From CAWFLT01 sp963816795 (GTDB lineage: Bacteria; Acidobacteriota; Vicinamibacteria; Vicinamibacterales; SCN-69-37), in the NCBI GenBank assembly GCA_963816795.1, contig CAWFLT010000001.1, positions 372,001 through 436,000 of the forward strand: 64,000 nucleotides of DNA, in the 5' to 3' direction. Numbering within the stretch: position 1 is the stretch's first letter; each line of letters opens with the position of its first letter. A program made the translations under genes and the position numbers. Shown here piece after piece: positions 58,415-64,000 of this stretch. The notes beneath the pieces are model-generated. The model did not search any database. It saw nothing but the letters and a program-made list of their open reading frames with translations, and was not told the origin of the DNA.

Positions 58415-59727
58415 CGCGTCGCCGCCTTGCTGCTCGGCGCCGCGCCCGTTCGCGCAAAGCCCTGGTCGAGATCCCAGATCAGGTCGTCAACGGCTTCGAT
58501 GCCGACCGACAGCCGGATCGTGCCGGGACCGACGCCGGCGGCGCGGAGCTCCTCTTCGGAGAGCTGGCGGTGCGTCGTGCTGGCCGGGTGAATGATCAGG
58601 CTCTTCGAGTCGCCGACGTTCGCCAGGTGTGACCAGAGCGTCACGCCGCGGATGAAGTCCTGTCCGGCGGCACGGCCGCCGTGACAGTCGAACGAGAACA
58701 CCGCGCCCGCACCGCGCGGAAGGTACTTGTCGACCAGCGGGCGATAGCGGCTCGTGGACAGGCCGGGATACGTCACTTTTGACGCGAGCGGATGCGTCTC
58801 GAGGTAGCGCGCGACCGTGGCGGCATTCTCGACGTGCCGAGCCATCCTCAGCGACAGCGTCTCGAGCCCCTGGAGAAAGAGGAACGCGTTGAACGGACTC
58901 ATCGCCGCGCCAAGGTCGCGCAGCGTCTCGGCCCGCAGCTTCATCAGATAACCATACGTCCCGAAGGTCTCGTGAAATTGCAGGCCGTGGTACGCCGGCG
59001 ATGGATTCGCCACCACCGGAAACCGGCCGTTCGACCAGTTGAACTGCCCCGAGTCCACGACGACGCCGCCGATGCTGGTGCCGTGGCCGCCGATGAACTT
59101 CGTCGCCGAGTGCAGCACGATGTCCGCGCCCCACTCGATCGGGCGGCAGAGATACGGCGTCGCGAACGTGTTGTCGATGATCAACGGAATCTCATGCGCG
59201 TGCGCGATCGCCGCCACGGCCTCGATGTCGAGCACGTTGCCGGCCGGGTTGCCGATCGTCTCGCCGTAGAAGGCTTTGGTGTTGTCGCGAACGGCGCCCT
59301 TCCAGGCGTCCAGATCGTCGGGATCGACCCACGTGAGGTCGACCGACATCTTGCGCAGGAGGTGCTTCAACTGGTTCACCGTCCCGCCGTACAGCGCTGA
59401 CGACGAGACGACGTGGTCGCCGGGTGAAAGCAGGGTGAAGAGCGCTGCCGCCTGCGCCGCGATCCCGCTGGCAAAGGCGACGCCGCCGCAGCCGCCTTCG
59501 AGGTTGGCCATGCGCTCTTCGAACACCGCCACCGTCGGGTTCATGATCCGCGAGTAGGTGTTCCCGTACTCCTGCAGGTTGAAGTACGCCGCCGCCGATT
59601 CGGGATCTTCGAAGACGTAGCTCGTCGTCTGATAAATCGGCACCGCGCGGGCGCCGGTATTCGGATCAGGACGCTGCCCGGCGTGCACCTGACGCGTCTC
59701 GAAGCCAAAATTGCGGGACTCTTCCAT
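58411..59727 (-). CDS. metY: O-acetylhomoserine aminocarboxypropyltransferase (sulfhydrylase)
   Basis: A 438-aa PLP enzyme of the Cys/Met metabolism family. It joins O-acetylhomoserine and sulfide to homocysteine. Signatures: RAVPIYQTTSYVFEDPESAA, SSALYGGTVNQLKHLLRKM, LIIDNTFATPYLCRPIEWGA, the PLP lysine in VLHSATKFIGGHG, and the C-terminal SVGIEAVDDLIWDLDQGF. The start at 59727 has GAGGAGAG upstream; a GTG two codons earlier is the alternative. Downstream of metX across an 84-bp hairpin element. Confidence 0.95.
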   Translation of the reverse strand: MEESRNFGFETRQVHAGQRPDPNTGARAVPIYQTTSYVFEDPESAAAYFNLQEYGNTYSRIMNPTVAVFEERMANLEGGCGGVAFASGIAAQAAALFTLLSPGDHVVSSSALYGGTVNQLKHLLRKMSVDLTWVDPDDLDAWKGAVRDNTKAFYGETIGNPAGNVLDIEAVAAIAHAHEIPLIIDNTFATPYLCRPIEWGADIVLHSATKFIGGHGTSIGGVVVDSGQFNWSNGRFPVVANPSPAYHGLQFHETFGTYGYLMKLRAETLRDLGAAMSPFNAFLFLQGLETLSLRMARHVENAATVARYLETHPLASKVTYPGLSTSRYRPLVDKYLPRGAGAVFSFDCHGGRAAGQDFIRGVTLWSHLANVGDSKSLIIHPASTTHRQLSEEELRAAGVGPGTIRLSVGIEAVDDLIWDLDQGFARTGAAPSSKAATR

Positions 59728-59744
59728 CGACACACTCTCCTCAT

Positions 59745-59828
59745 GGAGGGGCCGGCTTCCGCCTTCGCTGAAGCTACGGCGGACAGGTCAGCCGGCCCGC
59801 TTGCAGGCGGGCTCAAGCCCGCCCCTCC
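59745..59828. repeat. Double-hairpin repeat between metX and metY
   Basis: Bounded by GGAGGGG (59745-59751) and CCCCTCC (59822-59828). Inside, GGCCGGCTTCCGCC pairs with GGCGGACAGGTCAGCCGGCC around TTCGCTGAAGCTAC, and GGCGGGCT/AGCCCGCC forms a second hairpin. The right end overlaps the last base of the metX stop codon. It could attenuate or process the metX-metY transcript. Similar 'TTCGCTGAAGCTACGGCGGA' repeats are, from memory, dispersed in other environmental genomes. Confidence 0.65.
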
Positions 59829-61027
59829 TAACGCGCAAGAAAATCCCGGATCATCGGCGTCTGACGCGCCTCCTCCAGCAGGAAGCAGTCGTGTCCGTAC
59901 GGCGCGTCGATGACGTACAACTCGACGTTCTTGCCGTGTGCCCGAAGCGCGGCCGCGATTTCCTCGGAGCCCGACGGCGGATAGAGCCAGTCCGAGCTGA
60001 ACGCGATGAGCAGCGTTCGCGCCGTCACGGTGCGAAGCGCGTCGGCAAGCCGGCCGCCGCCGTACTGGCGCGCGAGGTCGAAGTACGAGAGCGCCCGTGA
60101 CGTGTAGAGATACGTATTCGCGTCGAAGCGCTTCACGAACGTCTCGGCCTGGTGGCGCAGGTAACTCTCGATCTCGAACTCCGCGTCGTTCAGGCGGTAC
60201 TTGATGTCGCCGCCGTCCTGGAGCCGCCGGCCAAACTTGTCGTTGAGCGATAGCGCCGACAGATAGGTGATGTGGCCAACCATCCGCGCGATGCCCATGC
60301 CCGCCGTTGGCGCCCGGCCCGTCCCGTAGTAGTGCCCGCCCTGCCAGTCAGGATCGGCCGTGATCGCGTTGCGCGCGATGGCGTTCCAGGCCACACCCTG
60401 TGGCAGGAGCGCGTGGGTGCTCGCGATCGGAATGATCGCGTCCACCTGGTCGGCGTACGTCACCGCCCATTCGAGCGCCTGCATCCCCCCGAGCGAGCCG
60501 CCGGCGACGGCGGCGAGACGCGGGATGCCGAGTACATCCAGAAAGGCGCGCTCCGCCCGTACCATGTCCGCGACGGTGATGACTGGAAAGTCCGATCCGT
60601 ACGCCCGGCCGGTCGCCGGGTCGATGGACGACGGCCCCGTCGTGCCGCGGCATCCTCCCAGCAGATTCGTGCTGACGACGAAGAACTCGTCGGTGTCGAA
60701 GGCCTTGCCGGGACCGACCATGCCGTCCCACCAGCCGAGGCCGCCGCTCTTGCCGGCATCGCGCTCCTCGGCGCGAAACCCGTCTCGCGTGCTCGCCACA
60801 ACTGGCCTGGCCGCGAAGCCGGCGGCGTGCGCGTCCCCGCTGAGCGCGTGGCACACCAGGATGACGTTGTCGCGTGCCGGCGAGAGCCGGCCGTAGGTCT
60901 CGTACGCGATGCGAACCGGCTGCAGATTCCGGCCGCAGTCGAGCGGCAGGGGCTGAGGAAGGTCGAGGAACTGCGTCTCGACCGTGCCGACAGAGCCGGC
61001 GGCGGCCTTCGGCGTTGACGTCGCCAT
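59828..61027 (-). CDS. metX: Homoserine O-acetyltransferase
   Basis: A 399-aa alpha/beta-hydrolase-fold acyltransferase that makes O-acetylhomoserine, the substrate of MetY. Signatures: VILVCHALSGDAHAAG, GGCRGTTGPSSIDPATGRAY, nucleophile elbow AVAGGSLGGMQALEWA (serine in GGSLGG), and the catalytic DAPYGHDCFLL. ATG at 61027 chosen; an upstream ATG at 61039 would add four residues. A TATGAT at 61040-61035 ends seven bases before the start, so transcription may be leaderless. No SAM riboswitch is recognisable in the 130-bp gap to the divergent OsmC gene. Confidence 0.95.
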   Translation of the reverse strand: MATSTPKAAAGSVGTVETQFLDLPQPLPLDCGRNLQPVRIAYETYGRLSPARDNVILVCHALSGDAHAAGFAARPVVASTRDGFRAEERDAGKSGGLGWWDGMVGPGKAFDTDEFFVVSTNLLGGCRGTTGPSSIDPATGRAYGSDFPVITVADMVRAERAFLDVLGIPRLAAVAGGSLGGMQALEWAVTYADQVDAIIPIASTHALLPQGVAWNAIARNAITADPDWQGGHYYGTGRAPTAGMGIARMVGHITYLSALSLNDKFGRRLQDGGDIKYRLNDAEFEIESYLRHQAETFVKRFDANTYLYTSRALSYFDLARQYGGGRLADALRTVTARTLLIAFSSDWLYPPSGSEEIAAALRAHGKNVELYVIDAPYGHDCFLLEEARQTPMIRDFLAR

Positions 61028-61159
61028 GCGAGCGATCATATGCCGCCGATGTATGATCCGGAACTTCCCCGGCAGATGTCCGCGGCCTGCCGCGCCGTAG
61101 CTCGGCACTCTCAGGCGAGCGAAGGCTGGCGATTGTCCGCTCAGCAAAGGGAGCTCAGC

Positions 61160-61720
61160 ATGGCGAAGTCGAATGTGAACAACGGGGTCAACGTGGATGC
61201 GCTGCTCGCGGCGCGTGAGGCGCTGAAGGGCGCCCCGCAGGCCGCGAAGTTCATGTGGCGCGCCTCGTGTAAGTGGCAGAACGGCACGCACAGCCAGACC
61301 AAGATCAACGGGTTCCACGGGCTCGGCGAAGAACAGAAGCACAAGACCGAGTTCTCGTTCGAGGCCGATCACCCGGAGATCTTCGCCTCGGAGGATCTCG
61401 GCGCGACGCCGATCGAGTTCGTGCTGGTCGGGCTCGCGAGCTGCCTGACGGCGGGCGTCGCGGCCGTGGCGCAGAATCGAGGCATTCAGTTGCGCTCGGT
61501 CGAAGCCAAGCTCCAGGGGTCGATGGACATCCAGGGCATCCTCGGCATCGACAGCGACGTCCGCAATGGCTACGACGACATCAAAGTGACGTTCAATATC
61601 GATGCGGACGCGTCCAAGCAGGATATCGAGGCGATCGTCGCGCAGTCACAGAAGCGCTCGGCGGTCTACGACGTCATCACCAATCCGACGAACGTGACCG
61701 TCGAAGTCGCCAAAATCTAG
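61160..61720 (+). CDS. OsmC-family peroxiredoxin-like protein
   Basis: A 186-aa protein with the OsmC/YhfA pattern: HSQTKINGFHGLGEEQKHKT, GATPIEFVLVGLASCLTAGV with one active cysteine (LASC), and ITNPTNVTVEVAKI. OsmC proteins reduce organic hydroperoxides, but only one of the two canonical cysteines is clearly present, so activity is uncertain. AAAGGGAG precedes the ATG. Divergent from metX. Confidence 0.9.
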   Translation: MAKSNVNNGVNVDALLAAREALKGAPQAAKFMWRASCKWQNGTHSQTKINGFHGLGEEQKHKTEFSFEADHPEIFASEDLGATPIEFVLVGLASCLTAGVAAVAQNRGIQLRSVEAKLQGSMDIQGILGIDSDVRNGYDDIKVTFNIDADASKQDIEAIVAQSQKRSAVYDVITNPTNVTVEVAKI

Positions 61721-61749
61721 AGGCGCGGGCTCGACCGCGAGGCTGACCC

Positions 61750-62997
61750 ATCGAACGTGTCACGACGGTCGTCGTCGGTGCCGGCCACGCCGGCCTGGCG
61801 GTGAGCCGCTGCCTGAGCTCGCCGCGGTCGATCGATCACGTCGTCCTCGAACGCGGCGAGGTCGCCAACTCCTGGCGCCGCGAGCGCTGGGACTCGCTGC
61901 GTCTGCTCACGCCCAACTGGCAGAGCCGGCTGCCCGGCTTCCGTTACGACGGCGCGGATCCCGACGGCTTCATGACGATGGCCGAGGTGATCGCGTTCAT
62001 CTCGCGCTTCGCGGTCGTCGCGGCGGCGCCAGTCCGGACGAATACGGCCGTCACGTCGATCGCCCGAACAGACAGCGGCTATCGGGTCGTCACCGATCAC
62101 GGCGAGATCGGCTGCCGCGCCGTGGTGCTGGCGAGCGGCGCCTGCAATGTTCAGAACGTCCCGGCCCTTCGGCCGTCGATCCCGGCCTCGATCGAGTGCG
62201 TCAGCGCGTTGAGCTATCGCCATCCGGATCAGCTCCCTGCAGGCGGAGTCTTGATCGTCGGCGCGTCTGCCACCGGCGCCCAGCTTGCCGACGAGATCCA
62301 GCGGTCGGGCCGGCCGGTGACGCTGTCGGTCGGCGAGCACGTGCGCCTGCCGCGGACCTACCGCGGCCGCGACGTGCTGTGGTGGATGGAGGCTTCCGGC
62401 GTCTGGAACCAGCGGTACGACGAGATCGACGATCTCACGCGGGCGCGGAAGTTGCCGTCGCCGCAACTGGTGGGAACACCAGAGCGGGTGACGCTTGACC
62501 TCAATACGTTGAGCGCCGCCGGCGTCACGCTCGTCGGACGCCTGGCCGCCGTTCGCGACGGCCAGGCGCTGTTCTCAGGCGGGCTGCGCAATCAGTTCGC
62601 GCTTGCCGATCTCAAAATGGAGCGGCTGCTCGACACGTTCGATGACTGGGCGCTCGCGCATCCGGATCGTGTTGACGTCGGCCCGCCCGAGCGCTTCGAG
62701 CCGACGCGGATGCCGATCTCGTCGCCACTCAGTCTCGACCTCAAGCGCGGCGCCATCCGGTCCGTGATCTGGGCGACCGGATTCCGACCGGATTACCGCT
62801 GGCTCGACGTGCCGGTCCTCGATCACAAAGGCCACTTGCGACACGACGGCGGCGTCGTCGATGCGCCCGGGCTGTATGCGATTGGTCTGCCGGTGCTGCG
62901 ACGCCGCAAATCGACGTTCATTCACGGCGCCGAGGACGACGCGCGGGATCTCATCGACCATCTCGCCGGATATCTGGACGAGACCACACGACATTGA
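61750..62997 (+). CDS. FAD-dependent flavoprotein monooxygenase-like, start codon anomalous
   Basis: A ~415-aa flavoprotein of the CzcO/FMO-like type. The FAD-binding VVVGAGHAGLAVSRCL lies upstream of the first canonical start in the frame (GTG 61801). Reading back, the frame opens after a TGA at 61744-61746, and the only sensible initiation point is ATC at 61750, preceded by GAGG at good distance. ATG mutated or misread as ATC is likely. Later blocks: ERWDSLRLLTPNWQSRLPGF, GVLIVGASATGAQLADEIQR (second dinucleotide site) and SVIWATGFRPDYRWL. Substrate unknown. Confidence 0.85.
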   Translation: MERVTTVVVGAGHAGLAVSRCLSSPRSIDHVVLERGEVANSWRRERWDSLRLLTPNWQSRLPGFRYDGADPDGFMTMAEVIAFISRFAVVAAAPVRTNTAVTSIARTDSGYRVVTDHGEIGCRAVVLASGACNVQNVPALRPSIPASIECVSALSYRHPDQLPAGGVLIVGASATGAQLADEIQRSGRPVTLSVGEHVRLPRTYRGRDVLWWMEASGVWNQRYDEIDDLTRARKLPSPQLVGTPERVTLDLNTLSAAGVTLVGRLAAVRDGQALFSGGLRNQFALADLKMERLLDTFDDWALAHPDRVDVGPPERFEPTRMPISSPLSLDLKRGAIRSVIWATGFRPDYRWLDVPVLDHKGHLRHDGGVVDAPGLYAIGLPVLRRRKSTFIHGAEDDARDLIDHLAGYLDETTRH

Positions 62998-62999
62998 CG

Positions 63000-63027
63000 T
63001 TGCGAAAAACAGGAATCTCAGTATGAT
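63000..63027 (+). promoter_or_regulatory. Candidate promoter for the C-terminal secreted gene
   Basis: TTGCGA (63000-63005), 16-bp spacer, TATGAT (63022-63027), just after the flavoprotein stop. It would give a leader of about 150 bases before the ATG at 63186. I see no gene in 62998-63185. Confidence 0.45.
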
Positions 63028-63185
63028 TTGCGCGCCGTGTCCAGTTTGTCCGGGTGCGGTGTTTGTATTCTCGTACGGGTCTGTCGGCTGGCTCGCTCCC
63101 CAGTTTGCCGTCCGACGTGAACGACTAGTACGCCTGCCGTAGTCTGCGCGCAGGCCGACTTCCGGGGAGCATTTCTGGAGGCGGC

Positions 63186-64000
63186 ATGCGGCGTCTGGCG
63201 CTGGTACTTCTCTCTGCGGTCCTGCTGACCGTTCTGGCCGTGCCTGCGTTCGCGCAGACGACCATTTCCGGTCAGGTCACGAGCAGCGGTACGGGAATCG
63301 CGGGGGTCAGCGTCATCGCGTTTCCCATCGCGGGTGGAAGCGGGCCGGCCACGGTCACAGACGCCAACGGCAATTACACGATACCGGGGCTCACTCCAGG
63401 GACTTCCTACCGGGTCATCACGGCGAACCTGCTCGGGTACGTGGACGAGCAGTACAACAACGTCCAGTGCATCCCAGGCGGGTGTTCCCCTGGGCTCTCC
63501 CACTCGCCACAAGCGGCGGGTGCCACCGGCATCAATTTCGATCTCACCGTCGGGGGACGGATCTCGGGAACGGTCACGGGAGGCGGCAGCCCGCTCGCCT
63601 CGGTCCTGGTGAACGTGCGCAACGCGCAAGGGCTCACCGTGTCGACGACCAATACGAACGCGGCGGGTCAGTATCAGTTTCCGGCCTTGCCGATTCCGGT
63701 CAGCTACTCCGTTCACGTCGCCGACGTCGGCTTCTACATGAGACAGCAGACGAGCCTGTTCACCCTCACCGGCGACCAGCCGGGAACGAACTTCAACCTG
63801 GTGCAGGGCGGCAGGATCTCAGGCGTCGTCACCAGCGCATCGACCGGCGCGCCGTTGAGCGGTATCAGCCTGATTGTGTACGACGCCAATGGCACGCTGG
63901 TCGGGGGCGTGGGAGGGGTGACGTCGGGCACAGGTACTTTTGCCACGGCTCTGCTCGCGCCCGGCTCGTACTACCTGCAGGCTCAAAACTTTCAGGGCTT
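63186..64000 (+). CDS. Secreted protein with carboxypeptidase-regulatory-like repeats, 3' end beyond window
   Basis: Starts MRRLALVLLSAVLLTVLAVP, a signal peptide ending at AFAQ, with GGAGG four bases upstream. Three or more carboxypeptidase-regulatory-like (Cna-B-type) beta-sandwich repeats follow: TISGQVTSSGTGIAGVSVIA, GGRISGTVTGGGSPLASVLV, GGRISGVVTSASTGAPLSGI. Each has the typical NxxGxYxFxxLxxGxY ending. Such repeats occur in surface proteins and TonB receptors; no catalytic domain is seen in the first 271 residues. The frame is still open at the window edge. Confidence 0.85.
   Translation, partial: MRRLALVLLSAVLLTVLAVPAFAQTTISGQVTSSGTGIAGVSVIAFPIAGGSGPATVTDANGNYTIPGLTPGTSYRVITANLLGYVDEQYNNVQCIPGGCSPGLSHSPQAAGATGINFDLTVGGRISGTVTGGGSPLASVLVNVRNAQGLTVSTTNTNAAGQYQFPALPIPVSYSVHVADVGFYMRQQTSLFTLTGDQPGTNFNLVQGGRISGVVTSASTGAPLSGISLIVYDANGTLVGGVGGVTSGTGTFATALLAPGSYYLQAQNFQG

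Noticed and set aside
61028..61159. SAM riboswitch upstream of metX
   Set aside because: No SAM-I, SAM-II or SAH motif is recognisable in the metX leader, which may be only a few bases long.
1..64000. tRNA or rRNA genes, prophage, plasmid functions
   Set aside because: No T-loop/anticodon pattern, conserved rRNA segment, integrase, capsid or replication gene was found by reading the sequence; a tRNA scan was not possible.

Overview
The window (about 65% GC or more by eye) looks like chromosome of an Acidobacteriota member, most likely of the Vicinamibacteria (subdivision 6) type. The evidence is the gene content: four 'acidobacterial duplicated orphan permeases' (ADOP, MacB/FtsX-like), two of them with PadR regulators; a DUF1592/DUF1552 secreted pair; a VWFA-related acidobacterial protein; a TonB receptor with an N-terminal carboxypeptidase-regulatory domain; and many Tat or Sec substrates. 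I saw no tRNA, rRNA, prophage or CRISPR array.

Layout. 0-7 kb: an ankyrin protein fragment, the DUF1592/DUF1552 pair, and a divergent glycoside-hydrolase-like gene coupled to a CBM9-like gene. 7-16.4 kb: alkB, an M20 peptidase, a coupled methyltransferase-methyltransferase-acyltransferase operon, DinB, two small genes, and a LigD-type polymerase convergent with an ATP-dependent DNA ligase. 16.5-25 kb: ADOP1, a VOC protein, a 44-aa ADOP relic, modABC, PadR1-ADOP2. 25-42 kb: an amidohydrolase, a badly broken TonB receptor, an AraC/GyrI regulator, PadR2-ADOP3, small secreted proteins, a PEP-CTERM protein, a broken extracellular nuclease, ADOP4. 42-48 kb: an AlkD gene followed by an AlkZ-like gene, divergent from an archaeal-type FEN1 fragment; an outer-membrane barrel; a VWA-TPR operon; DUF5655. 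48-53 kb: a GxxExxY nuclease in an inverted-repeat-bounded cassette, two NHL propellers, an esterase. 53-64 kb: small enzymes, an XRE-AraC-NmrA run, metX-metY-CoA-binding, OsmC, a flavoprotein, and the start of a secreted multi-repeat protein.

The most unusual content is non-coding. (1) A dispersed two-hairpin element occurs nine times between 0.5 and 26.4 kb. Its first hairpin has a fixed loop and a covarying stem, its second a stable stem and a variable loop, and it usually carries a tail of CACGGAG-type repeats. (2) The GxxExxY gene lies in a ~720-bp cassette with ~58-bp imperfect terminal inverted repeats. A shorter gene-less relative and a hairpin that ends the FEN1 reading frame share its TGAAG-rich arms. 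(3) A third repeat family is built on the core CGATGTGTTTGCCATTGCAG.

Many genes, mainly between 9.5 and 42 kb, are interrupted by single-base frameshifts, several of which look like one extra G in a short run. This suggests indel errors in the assembly rather than wholesale gene decay, so those genes are annotated as single units.
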